A stretch of DNA of 64,000 bases from Zanthoxylum bungeanum (Eukaryota; Streptophyta; Magnoliopsida; Sapindales; Rutaceae), in contig SKCR01049663.1 of assembly GCA_019454045.1 (NCBI GenBank), positions 185,359 through 249,358 of the forward strand. The letters run 5' to 3'. Shown here in pieces: positions 42,891 through 56,418 of this stretch. The notes beneath the pieces were generated by a model. It saw nothing but the letters and a program-made list of their open reading frames with translations. It was not told the DNA's origin and did not search any database. The first letter of the stretch is position 1; the number at the start of each line of letters is the position of its first letter. The position numbers and the translations under genes were made by a program.

Positions 42891-43724
42891 CATCCACATT
42901 CTGGAGATACTACCGGTAGGTGATAGGTCGCCCTATTCATCTTAGGTCTCTATCTAATTTTCTATATACAACTACTGTACTTTATCACATATCATGTCTT
43001 ACTCATGCAGACTATGCAACCCATGAATCTCATGTATAAGACTTCATACCTAATTCATCATTATAAATTCAAAACTTTTCTTTAAAATTTACTTTCTCGT
43101 CTTAATTGCTTTTCTATTCAATCTAAAACTTCTTATACTTTTGACTTTACATGACTTGATTGTAACTGTACAATACAAACTGAACTAAATTTGATGGATC
43201 CAAGACACCCTAATGACTACAAATCAGTATCCAACTCCACGAACTTGTCCTTTGGAAAACCTATAAGACAGAAACCGGTATAAGGAGAGGGTGAGTATTT
43301 TACAATACTTAGTGAGTGAATAATATAAAACATAAAGTCATATACATATATTATTCAGAAAATTACAATTTAGTGAAAATAAAATTAAGTATAAACTTCA
43401 TGAAAACTATTTCGTCGGTAACACTAATTTCGGCTGAAAGTCACTTTCTTCAAAACTCATTTGAAAACTAAAACCTCTGTCAAGCTATTGTAAATCTTAT
43501 CATAAAACCATAACTTTATAAAACTCGTCATAAAATCAAATTCTTGAAAATCTCATCTGAAGGACTGCTTTTCTGTAAAATTGATCATAAAATAAAATCT
43601 CTTGTCCAGGACCCAATTCAATTAGACGAATCCGGGAATCACTCAACCGAATCTCTGGTGTCTAGGGGCGTTCATCTTGCTATCCCCCTAAACACCTCTC
43701 TAAGAATATCGGGTATCTTTGGGC
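42891..43724 (-). mobile_element. LTR G-type remnant, inverted
   Basis: Begins TGTAACATCC. Read on the minus strand, it ends with a segment alignable to 39436-39486, and its GGGGGATAGCAAGATGAACG segment (43690-43665) resembles the GATACGTAACG elements at 28920-29205. No coding content. It stops at the hAT-like end at 43725. Confidence 0.5.
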
Positions 43725-44155
43725 CAGTGGCGGAGCCAGTAATTCAACACAAGAGGGGCTAAGTTAAAAGTTCAACAAAAAATAAGTACCAAAATTTTGA
43801 ACTTTATTGATATATTTTCATTTAATACATTCATAACTATCCTCGACGAGCTTTCATATGTTGAAAACGTTAAATGATTACCTCATTATCAATACTACAA
43901 AATATCATTTTCTATGTATACAATAAGACTATCATTCAACCATTGATCTCTCATCTGATTTCGTAATCGATTTTTCACAAAATACATAGTTGAAAATGCC
44001 ATTTCCACTGTAGATTTTGCAACCAGTAATATCAATGTTAATGTCACCAATAAATATACTAATGGAATCACTTTATTTTTTTAGTTTCAACCATTCTTCT
44101 TGCAAACTCACTAATCCCTTTGAATCTTGAAAAATCATTATCATAACCCACATCC
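43725..44155 (-). mobile_element. hAT transposon 3' end with transposase fragment
   Basis: CAGTGGCGGAGCCAG at 43725 matches the terminal sequence common in plant hAT elements. The inner part encodes the C-terminus of a hAT transposase. The other end is missing, cut by LTR C at 44156. Confidence 0.75.
43895..44150 (-). pseudogene. hAT transposase C-terminal (dimerisation domain) fragment
   Basis: On the minus strand, one frame reads FSRFKGISEFARRMVETKK and then, after a frameshift near 44075, VIPLVYLLVTLILIL, STVEMAFSTM, VKNRLRNQMRDQWLNDSL and a stop at 43897-43895. The TVExxFSxM and WLNDSLIVYIE motifs are those of the hAT dimerisation region. The catalytic part is absent. Confidence 0.82.
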
Positions 44156-44648
44156 TGTTGGAGTTGGTGCTTGGAGCGCCAATTCGGATAATGTATAATA
44201 CATTATATTTTATTATTTATTAATAAAATAACTATATTTTAATTTCAAACCTTATTAATGGTATTGTCATGATGCATATTAGATTGAAGTATAAATATTC
44301 TAAGAATGAAATCAACCTTAGAATAGTCATGTAGTAATATTGGACACTAGGTGGTCTGATATTGAGATAAGTATTAGTATTATAAATTATTCTTAAAGTG
44401 TATATATATTCCTAGTCATTGGTTTTGGAATACGGTCGAATTTCTATAACCTAGAAGACTAGCATATGTCGTATATTGGAATTGGAGTTCCAATGGTTTA
44501 ACCCGATGTACCATGAGCTTTGGAAGCTCGTATAGACATGTGGGTATTGGTTGGACCGAATACTGAATGACTCACATGTGATTCCTAATAGTTGGAAGTA
44601 CACACCACCGTCAATAGGAATCTCCTCGATTCGAGTAGCATATGTGAT

Positions 44649-44653
44649 CCTTT
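44649..44653. repeat. Target-site duplication CCTTT, left copy (Copia B2)
   Basis: CCTTT directly before the B2 5' LTR, repeated at 54456-54460 directly after its 3' LTR. Confidence 0.92.
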
Positions 44654-46545
44654 TGTTGGACAATTATGACCCATAGCATCACTATTTGTAAAAGACATGA
44701 TGTTCTTTGTACAAATTAACTATGTGACATAGGAAATTACTCTTTTATCATTTTGTAATTGGATTACTTAGATATATAAATGATAAAAGTCCATAAGATT
44801 AGTACCGGATTAATAATATATGAGACAGTATTAATCCACGAAAGGTTTAACCATTAAATATCCATAGTCGTAGTATTATTGAGACTGGACATCGATAATG
44901 CGAAATAGGCTAGTATTGCACTTGTGCGCGTTATGGAAGCTTAACGGCATAGTTCTCATATATTTAAGTATTGGATACTTATGCAAGTGTGATAGGAGGT
45001 TCTGTTTACCGATGGTACGGGAACAGCTTCGCTCTGGATAGACCCCTCAGAATCCCATTGGTAGTATGACTATGTGTCTATGGGAATCCGAATCAGGGTA
45101 GGTGTATTTGGTCTTAACCTGATACTTGCATCGCTAATACTTGCGACAATCAGTACGCTTTGGTTTTGATCGTCTGGGGCTTTAACAGGTTATGTGTATG
45201 CCTCTTTTGGGTATACTGAGAATCATAGTGTAATGGGTGTGATGTCAAGATGAAAGTATCACTTCAGTCATATGGAGATGATGATCACGTAGGATACAGA
45301 ACTAGTACTCTTAAGTATTACAGTCATTGGGATAATATGACTAGGTCATGATTATCCGATTATTGAGACTAGTTGCCAGTGATCTGATATATGCTTCGTA
45401 CGGGGCAGACATAATTCCAGCCCTAGGCCTAGCATGTGACATCCAATACTGAATCGTAATACGCAATACTTAGTATACTACGCCTGATAAAGATTATGTA
45501 TTCCTTAAAAGAATATTTCTGGAGAATTGGGTAGGCACGATGCTTTGCTAGAAGCTAACCATGTATTGTAAATCGGTAAGAACGTGGTACTGGGTAGGCA
45601 CATATTCGGATAGTTCGATAACCGTATTTACTGCCAACATATTCAGAGATCTAATAGGTCGCTTCCCAAAGATTCACCGATGACATTTGACTCGAACAGA
45701 ATTAATCTGGGATTAATTATGAGAGAGAGAAAATTAATCTAGGATTAATTCCGGCAAGAATTTATCTGGGATAAATTTAAAATTGAAGAGAGAGAACGAT
45801 TAATTTGGAATTAATCGATTAAATAATATATTGGATATATTAATTGAAATTAGATTTCAAAGCGGAATTAAAATTGGATTTTAATTCGGGCGAACGAATT
45901 AATTTAGAATTAATTCGTAAGCGACTTTCGTAATAATTTTGCGAGGAATAATTATTTAATTAAATTAGATTTAATTATGTCACAACAACAAATTTGTTTA
46001 ATTCGGAATTAAACAAACCCGGGCCCGAGCGAAGTTGCGTGTTGAATTTGCCGACTTAAATTTGGAATTTAAAAGTGGTGGGACCCATTTCACTTATATC
46101 AACTTGTTGGACATGTGATGGAAGTGGTTAAGCTTAATTTATGGATTTGATTTGTTGAATGTAAGGCTTGCTTAACTTCTAAAACACTCAAACCCATTTC
46201 AACACACAAACTTTGTATTTAATCTAAGTCAACTTTGGAAGTAAAGGAGAGTTACTATTCACAGCAAACTCTTTCTTCTTCCTTTGCTCTTGTCGTGAGC
46301 TTCTTCCTCCTCCATTGAAGTTTTGTTGCAAATTTTCATTTAGCTAGCACTTACAAGGAGTCAATTAAGGTGATAGGGAAACTCACCCGAGAGTTTGGAA
46401 CACGATTTAAAGCTTGGAGCTTCTACATCCAAAAGAAGTTTTGAAATCCTAAAACCGATCAAAGTAAGTTTTTTCGCAACTTTCTTCGATTAATTCACAC
46501 ATGAATCACGCTTAGAGATCCCGTGACATGTCTAGGACACTAACA
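44654..46545 (+). repeat. 5' LTR of Copia B2
   Basis: TGTTGGACAATTATGACCCA to GGACACTAACA, 1892 bp; same length as the 3' LTR. Confidence 0.93.
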
Positions 46546-46546
46546 A

Positions 46547-46558
46547 TGGTATCAGAAC
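46547..46558 (+). other. Primer-binding site of Copia B2
   Basis: TGGTATCAGAAC one base after the LTR; initiator-tRNA-Met type. Confidence 0.85.
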
Positions 46559-48827
46559 GAGATCTAAGCTTGATTTGGATTTAGGGTTTATGGACTTTAT
46601 TTGGGATTTTTTTGCTTGGAGCTTGATTATCCTAAATTGGTTGTTTGGTTGTGGTTGGATGATGATGAATTGGATTTGTTCATCAATAGAATTGAGAAAA
46701 TTTGATTGGATCATAAATCCCCAATTCTTTACCCTTGGCCGAAACTTGAACCTTTAATTGCTCATAGTAATTTTTGATAATTAGACAATTGGATGTGTTG
46801 TTGGCATGAAATGTATATTAATTGTTGGTTTAATTGGATTGAAATCAAAATTGGATGTTAATTTCATGTTAATTGCCGTGAGTGAAGCATGTTATAGAAT
46901 TGATTTTGCTTCAATTGTGTTGGACATGAATTGAATATATTAAAGCATGATTAATTAGTTTAATTGATGTTTTGGAAATATTGGTTTAACTAATTAATTA
47001 TGGCAATTACACTTTAATTAATTAATATGATATTTAGAATATTATGTTAATAATAAAATTAGTCTTTAAATTGGATTGGGCTAATATTGTTGTATTTGGG
47101 CTTAATAGGCTTGGTTGGGCCAAGCTTGGTTTAGGACAATTGGATTGGATCCAAATTGGGCCTAAAACCATTCTTTAAAGTCCAAATATAATACTTGGGC
47201 CTTTAACAATTTAATTGGGCCTAATGGGCCTAAATTGAATTTATGGCAAATGGTGATTCCTAAATTGAGCCTTGGCATTTGGGTTTGATCCATATTGGCC
47301 AAAGCTAATGCCTTAAGAATTATTTAAAAGCCCATTGGACTTTAATTAAATTGACATTTGATGTTAATTGGGCCTTTAAGACCCATTAAGATTGGATTTA
47401 GAATCTAAGTCTAAAAGGCACATAAATAAGTGTAATTATTTAATTTGGAATTAAATTAGAATTAGTATTGAATACAAATTAAATTGGATTTAAAAATTAT
47501 AGTTCGATATAATTCAAGAATACGTACTTTGAGTATTTAATCTTAAACGAGTTGGACTCGCTCAAATCAAATCGTTGTTTGAACATTGGATGGTCATTAA
47601 TTCAAAGATTAATTAATTGGATCAGATTGATTGAATAACATGCTATGTGTGAATACTTTGATGTATTGTATGGATAATGTATATCAGATGGATATTAGAA
47701 GGGTGGAGGCAATTTTGGAAATTGTTGTAATAAATTTAGAATTTATTAAATTGGACCTGCGTGTCCAGCCTATTATCTCTTTTCTCATTGTATTTCTCTT
47801 CTCACCAATTCCCCTCAATGTAAATGAGGTTTCTTTTAGTGTTATGTAATTGGGTAGAAGTATGAATAGTGCTAGCGGGAGAGAGGAAATTGAGAGATTT
47901 GTTCTAGGAACAAATTTGTTATATATCCATCCATATATCATTATTAATTTATTTCGCGCCTTATTATGCTTTTAGAATGTATGCTTAAGGGTGTATGATG
48001 AGACCTAATCAAAGATAATAAATTGGTTGCCAATTACACAAAAACCATCATCAAATATTAAGCGTTTTTCCTTCCATTGAGTGGTTCTCTCTCAAGATCC
48101 AAGATTGGCATTGGTTTGTTGGCCAAAGTCAAGATCAATGTCCATCGCGGATGTGTTTGAACCACGAAAGCTTTGTTCTATATAGCATGTCTTGGGCGGT
48201 TGTGATTTGTTGGCCAAAGTCAAAGTCACTTCTAGTTCATCGACGTGGATTACGAAGTTTTCTCACTGTCAATGGGTCCCGCTTAACTGGAATCATTAAG
48301 CTTGTTGAGCCAAAACCAAGGTTTAGTTGATTCAGAGGAAATAGGTTAGGAAATATATTGGATATATTTACATATATTGGATATATGTTTCGGACTTGGA
48401 GGTCCACCCACTGGATCTAGGAATTGGATGGGATCCAATTGATCTTAGAGATCTTCCTAGTTAAGTTTCATACAACTTGTTGGCCAAAGTCAAGGTTGTG
48501 TGTTATTTAACGGGATCCTAGCCCATTAGGAAACTAGGTTTCCCGAGTACTCCACAGAGGGTTAGAGGCTCGCCGAAAAATAGTGGGATGGACGTATTAA
48601 ATTTTCAATTTTGTTTAAATACGTGCCAATACGCGCTCTTTTATTTTAATTTATCGTTGTTATAAATATATTAGTTGGACTAATATTGAATATTGCTTTC
48701 TTTGAACAGTTAGACTGTATAACACACTACTCCACTTGTAGTTGATTATATAGTTGGACTATAGTAATCATTACATTTTGAGTGTACCCAAAATCGTTAA
48801 TTGGATAGTTGGACTATAGCAATCAAG
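46559..48827 (+). other. Long leader of Copia B2
   Basis: About 2.3 kb without coding evidence, rich in TTGGGCC-type repeats (47080-47400) and with three copies of GTTGGCCAAAGTCAA (about 48120, 48212 and 48480). AGTTGGACTATAG also recurs near 48752 and 48808. Confidence 0.7.
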
Positions 48828-49615
48828 ATGAATGAAAAGATTAACGTTGCGGACATAATCATTGGCGATAATGTCTTTAACGGTCTAATTTTCCAGATTA
48901 GGAAATGAATCTTAGGATAACCCTGGAAGCCAAGAAGTTACTCTATGTAATAGAGAAACCTCTCGGGCCTGAGCCCGGAGTTGAGCAAATAGTAGAGCAT
49001 GAGCTTTGGGAGACTCATCGTGATGATAAATTTAGTGCTCAATCCATCATGCTTGCCGCAATGACTCCTTAATTTCGTCGTCATAACTAAGGATTAGATT
49101 CTTATACCATGATGTTGAAATTAAAGGATCTTCATATATCTAACCTTAGATCTTAGAAGTATGAATTGCAAAAGAAACTCTTTCGCTCGCGCATGTCAGA
49201 GAGTACATTTGTCGAGCACTAGGTGTCGCAGATGATTGCTGACATCAAATAGCTAAGGTTAGCTGGGCATTACCTACGAGGCCGAGACTTCCATAGATTT
49301 GATCTTACAGTCTCTGCCCGAATGATGGGGCGGGTTCATCATGAACTAAGAGAAAAACTCTTGGAGAGTTAATGGCTATGCTCAAGGAGGCAGAGCCAGA
49401 GCTTCTAAAAGGGCAAGAAACGCAAGGCGCATCTTACTTCGACATCTTAGAAGGCCAAGGCTTGGCCGAAGGTTTCTAGGGGTGTGAAGAAAATGGGCAA
49501 AGGCAAAATCGTCACAGTCTTCTGGGAAGAAAAAGAACATATCCCAAGACGTCTGCCTAAACTGTGGCAAATGGGGTCATTGGAAGCGTGACTGCCTTAT
49601 GGACAAGGCAGACAT
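48828..49615 (+). pseudogene. Copia B2 gag remnant
   Basis: ATG at 48828 starts MNEKINVADIIIGDNVFNGL; a stop comes about 26 codons later. Homologous reading continues as LEAKKLLYVIEKPL and HELWETHRDDK. The CCHC zinc knuckle CLNCGKWGHWKRDC is at about 49552-49593. Several frameshifts and stops intervene. Confidence 0.85.
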
Positions 49616-51165
49616 GAAGGAAGTGAAGGCGGGCAAGGCTCTGACTTTAGATATGTTTGTTATAAACTTGTCCACTACTGGTTTTAAAAATTGGATTTTT
49701 GATAGTGGATGTGGTACATACATATGTACTGATGTGCGGGATTTGCTGATTAGCAAGAGACTAGCTTCAGATGAGATTGACCTGTGAGTCAGAAACGGGA
49801 CGAGAGTCGCTGTTTTGGCTGTGGAAACCTAAGTTTTGGAACTGCCCTTTGGGCATGTACTTAAATTAGGAAACTGTTATAATGTACCTAGTTTGACTAG
49901 AAATATTATCTCTATATCTAGTTTAACCCGTTGCGGGTATACCTTTATGTTCCAGAACACCAGATGTTTTGTTTATAAAGATGATATTGAGAAATACACA
50001 TTAGATTTGAATAACAATATTTATATTTTGAATATAAATGAATCTCAAACATATAACATGACAAATAAAAGCTCAAACTGAGTAAATCATATGAGACTTA
50101 TTTGTGGAATAGTCGTCTGGGTCGCATTAACAAGACTAGTATATCCACTCTTTTGAAGAATGGATATATGGACATATTTGATCCTAAATCATATGACGTC
50201 TATGAATCTTGTTTATTAGGCAAAGTGCCTAAAACGCCTTTTAGCGGTAAAAGGGTGTACGTGTCACCGTGCTGTTTACCCCTCGTTCATAGTGACGTAT
50301 GTGGGTCTATGTCTAGATAGGCTAGAGGTGGTTATAAAAATACTTCGTAACCTTTACGGATGTTGCATCGCGTTATGGTTATGTATATCTTATGAAACAC
50401 AAATTAGAAACTTTTGATAAATTCAAAGAGTTTCGACACGAAGTAGAAAAACAGACGAGCAAAAGTATTAAGATATTACGGTTGGACCGTAGTGGAAAAT
50501 ACTTGAGCAATAAGTTTCTCGATTACTTGAAAGTGTATGGTATTCTTTCACAGTGGACTCCTCCCGGAACACCTCAATTGAATGGTGTGTCAGTATGGAA
50601 AAACCGAACTTTGTTGGATATGGTAAGGTTAATGATGAGTCGCACTAAGCTACCAATTTCCTTCACGGGATACGCATTGAACAGTGCAATACTTATTTTG
50701 AATAAGGTTCCGTCAAAGTCCAATGGAGAGACTCCATATGAAATATGGACAAGAAAGAAATCGGGTTTCTCATTTCTGAAGATTTGGGAATGCTGGGCAT
50801 ATGTTTGGATGATTCCAAACTACAACCCAAATTGGATAAGTGCCCATTTATAATTGGTTATCCTAAGGAAACTAATTCCATAACTCACAAGAGAACAAAG
50901 ATATTTGTTTCTCTCCATGGGGGTTTCCTAAGAGGAATACCTAAATTCAGTGGTAAGTGGGAGGAAAGTAGAACTCGATGAAAATCGAAGTAATACTGTT
51001 CCTGGCACCGATCCCTTAACAGAACACGAATAGTTCATCAGGGATGAATCTGTACCATAATCTTCTAATACACAAGAACCGCGTAGTTCGGAGAGAGTCA
51101 TGAAATAACCTAAGAGGTATGAGTTTCTGATCTCACCTAATGTATATGTCAATCTTATTAAGGAA
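49616..51165 (+). pseudogene. Copia B2 protease and integrase remnants
   Basis: The protease active site FDSGCGTYI lies near 49698. The GAG-pre-integrase segment LWNSRLGR starts near 50102. The integrase core shows YVTF-type and DKFKEFRHEV pieces (50340-50440) and PPGTPQLNGVS (50560-50592), with the usual SER/SEQ replaced by SVW. Stops near 49785 and 50320 and frameshifts near 50335 and 50850 break it. Confidence 0.85.
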
Positions 51166-52335
51166 GACGAACGTACTACGTATGAGGAAACGATACAAGG
51201 TATCGACTCCAGTTTATGGCAAAGTGCCATGAAGTCCGAAATGGATTCCATGTATACCAACCAAGTTTGGACACTGGTTGATGTACCAGAAGGCATTGTG
51301 CCTATTGGTAGCAAATGAGTCTTCATGGTGAAGATAAACATGGATGGCGACATACAAACGTACAAAGCTAGGCTTGTAACGAAAGGGTATCGTTATCAAC
51401 ATAGTGTCGATTACGACGAAACCTTTTACCTGTTGCCATGATTACATCCATTCGGATAATGCTTGTTATTGCTGCATATTTCAATTATGAAATATGACAG
51501 ATGGACGTCAAAACTGCTTTCCTTAACGGAAACCTTTTGGAGGATGTTTACAACACCCTGACGGTTTTGTCGTGAAAAAACATGCAAACAAGGTTTGCAA
51601 GTTAACTCGATCCATTTATGGATTGAAGTAATCATTATGTTCTTAGAACCAATATTTTGATGAGATCATAATGGTATATGGTTTCATTTAAAACGAAAAT
51701 GATTTCTGTGTATATAAGAAGGTTAGTGGGAGTGCACTGACAATGATTGTCCTATTCGTTGATGATCTATTGCTTCTTAGCAATGACATTCCCATATTAC
51801 AATCGATGAAAGCTTGGCTTTCATTAAAATTCTCCATGGAATACTTAGGAGATGTAACCTTTATTCTAGGAATAAAGATCTACTGGGATAGATCTAAAAG
51901 TTGTTGGCACTCTCCGAGAACTCATACATTGAAAAACATGTACACGACCTGGTGTCTCATATGCTTTGAGCATATGGAGTCACAATCAGGACGATCCAGG
52001 TGATGGTCACTGGATTGATGTAAAGAACATCCTTGAGTATCTTAGACGAACTAAGGATGCTTTCTTAATTTATGGAGAATGAGAACTTGAGGTAACTGGG
52101 TTCACCGTTGAAAGTTTCCGAACTGATGAAGATGACTTTGAGTCGCAATCAGGGTACGTATTTTGTTTGAACAATGGAACAATGAACTGGAAATCTTCAA
52201 AGCAAGATATTGTTGCCGATTCAAGAAAAGCGAATTATATTGCTGCAGCTGAGGTAGCAGAAGAAGCATTTTGGATCTATAAAATTCCTAATTAGATTAG
52301 GAGTAATTCTGTTAGCAGCTGAGCTAGGCTACAGC
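51166..52335 (+). pseudogene. Copia B2 reverse transcriptase and RNase H remnants
   Basis: WQSAMKSEMDSM begins near 51217, a TGA replaces Trp in the K*VFMVK phrase (51317) and again at EI*QMDVKTAFLNG (51496). The catalytic motif reads FVDDLLLLSND near 51758. RNase H pieces include ADSRKANYIAAAEVAEEAFW near 52216. Frameshifts occur near 51424, 51545, 51640 and 52000. Confidence 0.87.
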
Positions 52336-52550
52336 ACAGGTTAAAGAATTACGGTCTCATCAACGATCCAAGTATGTACTTCGACGATTTTATCTGATTC
52401 GTGAGATCATACATCGTGGCGATGTGATGATAGAATAAATCGCATCAGATGATAACTTTGAAAATCCGCTGGCGAAAGCGATATCTCAGCATAAGCATGA
52501 GCAACCCGTACATAGTTCAGGTGTTGGACACTTGAGTGATTGGCTATAGG

Positions 52551-52563
52551 CCAAGTGGGAGAT
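52551..52563 (+). other. Polypurine tract of Copia B2
   Basis: CCAAGTGGGAGAT directly before the 3' LTR. Confidence 0.8.
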
Positions 52564-54455
52564 TGTTGGACAATTATGACCCATAGCATCACTATTTGTA
52601 AAAGACATGGTGTTCTTTGTACAAATTAACTATGTGACATAGGAAATTGCTCTTTTATCATTTTGTAATTGGATTACTTAGATATATAAATGATAAAAGT
52701 CCATATGATTAGTACCGGATTAATAAGATATGAGACAATATTAATCCATGAAAGGTTTGACCATTAAATATCCCTAGTCGTAGTATTATTGAGACTGGAC
52801 ATCGATAATGCGGAATAGGCTAGAATTGCACTTGTGCGCGTTATGGAAGCTTAACGACATAGTTCTCATATATTTAAGTATTGGATACTTATGCAAGTGT
52901 GATATGAGGTTCTGTTTGCCGATGGTACGGGAACAACTTTGCTCTGGATAGACCCATCGGAATCCCATTGGTAGTATGACTATGTGTCTATGGGAATCCG
53001 AATCAGGGTAGGTGTATTTGGTCTTAACCTGAGACTTGCATCGCTAATACTTGCGACAATCAGTACGCTTTGGTTTTGATCGTCCGGGGTTTTAACAGGT
53101 TCTGTGTACGCCTCTTCTGGGTATACTGAGAATCGTAGTGTATTGGGTGTCATGTCAAAATGGAAGTATCACTTCAGTCATATGGAGATGATGATCACGT
53201 AGGATACAGAACTAGTACTCTTAAGTACTGCAGTCATCGGGATAATATTACTAGGTCATGATAATCTGATTATTGATACTAGTTGCCAGTGATCCGATAT
53301 ATGCTTCGTACGGGGCAAACACAATTCCAGCCCTAGGCCTAGCATGTGACATCCGATACTGGATCGTAATACGTAATACTTAGTACACTACGCCTGATAA
53401 AGATTATGTATTCCTTAAAAGAATATTTCTGGAGAATTGGGTAGGCACGATGCTTTGCTAGAAGCTAACTATATCTTGTAAATCGGTAAGAACGTGGTAC
53501 TGGGTAGGCATGTATTCGGATAGTCTGATAATCGTATTTACTACCAACATATCCAGGGATCTCATATGTCGCTTCCCAAAGATTCACCGATGACATTTGA
53601 CTCGAACAGAATTAATCTTTGATTAATTATGAGAGAGAGAAAATTAATCTAGGATTAATTAAAGCAAGAATTTATCTGGGATAAATTTAAAATAGAAGAG
53701 AGAGAACGATTAATTTGGAATTAATTAATTAAATAATATATTGGATATATTAATTGAAATTAGATTTCAAAGCGGAATTAAAATTGGATTTTAATTCGGG
53801 CGAACGAATTAATTTAGAATTAATTCGTAAGCGACTTTCGTAATAATTTTGCGAGGCATAATTATTTAATTAAATTAGATTTAATTATGTCGCAACAATA
53901 AATTTATTTAATTCGGAATTAAACGAACCCTGGTCCGAGCGAAGTTGCGTGTTGAATTTGCTGACTTAAATTTGGAATTTAAAAGTGGTGGGACCCACTT
54001 CACTTACATCAACTTGTTGGACATGTGATGGAAGTGGTTAAGCTTAATTTATGGATTTGATTTTTTGAATGTAAGGCTTGCTTAACTTCTAAAACACTCA
54101 AACCCATTTCAACACGCAAACTTTGTATTTAATCTAGGTCAACTTTGGAAGTAAAGGAGAGTTACTATTCACAGCAAACTCTTTCTTCTTCCTTTGCTCT
54201 TGTCGTGAGCTTCTTCATCCTCCATTGAAGTTTTGTTGCAAAATTTCATTTAGCTAGCGCTTACAAGGAGTCAATTAAGGTGATAGGGAAACTCACCCGA
54301 GAGTTTGGAACACGATTTAAAGCTTGGAGCTTCTACATCCAAAGGAATTTTTGAAATCCTAAAACTGATCAAAGTAAGTTTTTCCACAACTTTCTTCGAT
54401 TAATTCACACACGAATTATGCTTAGAGATCCCATGGCATGTCTAGGACACTAACA
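52564..54455 (+). repeat. 3' LTR of Copia B2
   Basis: 1892 bp, ends ACTAACA, followed by the CCTTT duplication. Confidence 0.93.
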
Positions 54456-56418
54456 CCTTTGACTATATGATAGCATTAATTATTATGAGATCCTCCCCAT
54501 TTTGATGCCATGTATGTCTGAAACCTTTCATGGTCTAGCCTATAGATGTTCATTGGGAGTGGATCAATGCACTCAATAATCAACTGCGAATCAAGATAGG
54601 ATCCGTCGTCCCGTATGTGTACTGTAAGGGGTTTAGGTATCCATGTGAGTAAGCCATGATTCTTAAGACTTTGTCCAAAGTCGATCACCTAGGGTAGATC
54701 ACATCAGTTGTAAAGAATCGTGAACATGTCGACATGAGATGTGCATCTTTGGAAACATGACGATGTATTTTATGTTTCCTAAGCACAACTTAGATAGCCT
54801 ACGACGGAAGGATTGTTAAACATATGTGATGACCTCGACTTGTATAGTTCAAAAAGGTCATTTGTGTTCTTCGCTAATTCAGAGGTGGTCGAATTACGTA
54901 CATATTAGCTAGGCTTATATGACGAATGTGTCTGAAGTTAGAGAGTCCCAATATGAAGTGTACTCATTGAGCAATTGGGTAGCCGGTCAATTTTGATAAA
55001 AGATAATATTCGATATTATAATTATAAACTAAGATAATCAAGTGTTATTGGATAACATTGATTATTTACTTTGACCTAATTGGATTAATTGAAGTAATTC
55101 AATAATTACACAATGGCTTAATTGTAAATCATAATTATCTCTACCATTTGAGGATATTATGGTAATTGTAAGTATGTAATAATAGATGGTTTTGGTTTGA
55201 TTTAATTGGATTAAATCAAAGTGGCAAACATTTAACTAATCCATTTCCTAATCTTTGTCTTTATTTAATTGGATTAAATCAAAGTGGTAGACAATTGAGA
55301 TTAGTCACACATAATTATACATATTTGGATAAATTAGATTAAGCCCACCTAAAAGTTGATTATAACTTTTATTAATTAAAATTTTCCTAAGTTTTGCTAT
55401 AAATAACAAGCTTTATGAAGGTTTTAATTAATCAAAGAAAAAGCTTAAGAAAGCTAAGTACAAGCAAATTCTTAGAGAAATTAGCCTAAGTTAGAGCAGT
55501 GTTTAGAGAAGCTTGTGAGGTCTCTACATCATTTCATCTAGGAGAAATCAAGATTGGATCTTGGATTGAAGCTTGTTAACATTGGAATCAAGATTGGATC
55601 ATGGAGTGAAGCTTGCAAACCTTGGAGGTTCTCCTACCATTTCAATAAAGAGAAGAAGATTGGATTTTTGCATCAAGCTTGCTAGGTGAGTTTGAACTTC
55701 TCTTAAGTTATGTTATTTTATGTATTGGATGCATGATCACATAACTTAATGTTGAAATAAGGCTAATAAATTGTGTTAGGATGCTTTGGAAGTATAAACA
55801 CAATATGATTGTTATTAGGTCAAAATATTTATGTTATACATATACATAAAATTCGAGTTTGGAACTCTAGATTAAAGCTTAGAGCTATGGCTACCATTCT
55901 AGAATCACTTGACCACCTTTGGGTGAACTAGAATTGTTCACGAGACATTTCTTATTGGGATTTTAATTTGATTTGTGTATTATATTCAAAATTTATGAAA
56001 ATACATATTTAGAATAAATTTATGTTTTTGTAAAAATATTTAATATTTTGAAAAACTTGATTTTATTCTATAACACTTGTTGATGTTAAAAATTATTTTA
56101 GGGTGTTTTAGAAGTATTTAGGAAAGATTAAAAATACATTGGGTTACAAATCCAAATATGATCTCTCATTCCAGCTCTTTGGAATGAGAGCTGACACTTA
56201 AGGAACAAACCAAGAAACAAAAAAAGAAAAGAAAATGAGAGCTGGGCGCTACAGTACTCACGCGCACTATACGCTCAATTTCGTTTCATCTCGTAATGGA
56301 ATATATTATTTCAATAAATATTTTAAAATTACACCCATATTTGATATCCACGGGTTAGATCCATTTCCGCTGTGCGGGACACCGATCCGACCCCAGGGGT
56401 TCCACAACTACCCCAACA

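Larger units (their letters stand above)
44654..54455 (+). mobile_element. Copia B2, complete but inactive LTR retrotransposon
   Basis: 9802 bp with 1892-bp LTRs at both ends (44654-46545 and 52564-54455), PBS, long leader, gag, protease, integrase, reverse transcriptase, RNase H and polypurine tract in Copia order, flanked by CCTTT. By eye about 13 of the first 340 LTR positions differ, so it is considerably older than D1. Stops and frameshifts in every domain make it inactive. Confidence 0.93.
44156..56418 (+). repeat. 5' LTR of Copia C (full-length family reference), interrupted by B2
   Basis: TGTTGGAGTTGGTGC to CCCCAACA, about 2456 bp once B2 and one CCTTT copy are removed. It contains both of the segments that are separately missing from the two LTRs of Copia A, so it is the best full-length copy here. 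Confidence 0.88.

Noticed and set aside
47080..47420. TTGGGCC-type repeats considered as a satellite
   Set aside because: Spacing is irregular and the motif is short; better described as a biased leader sequence of Copia B2.
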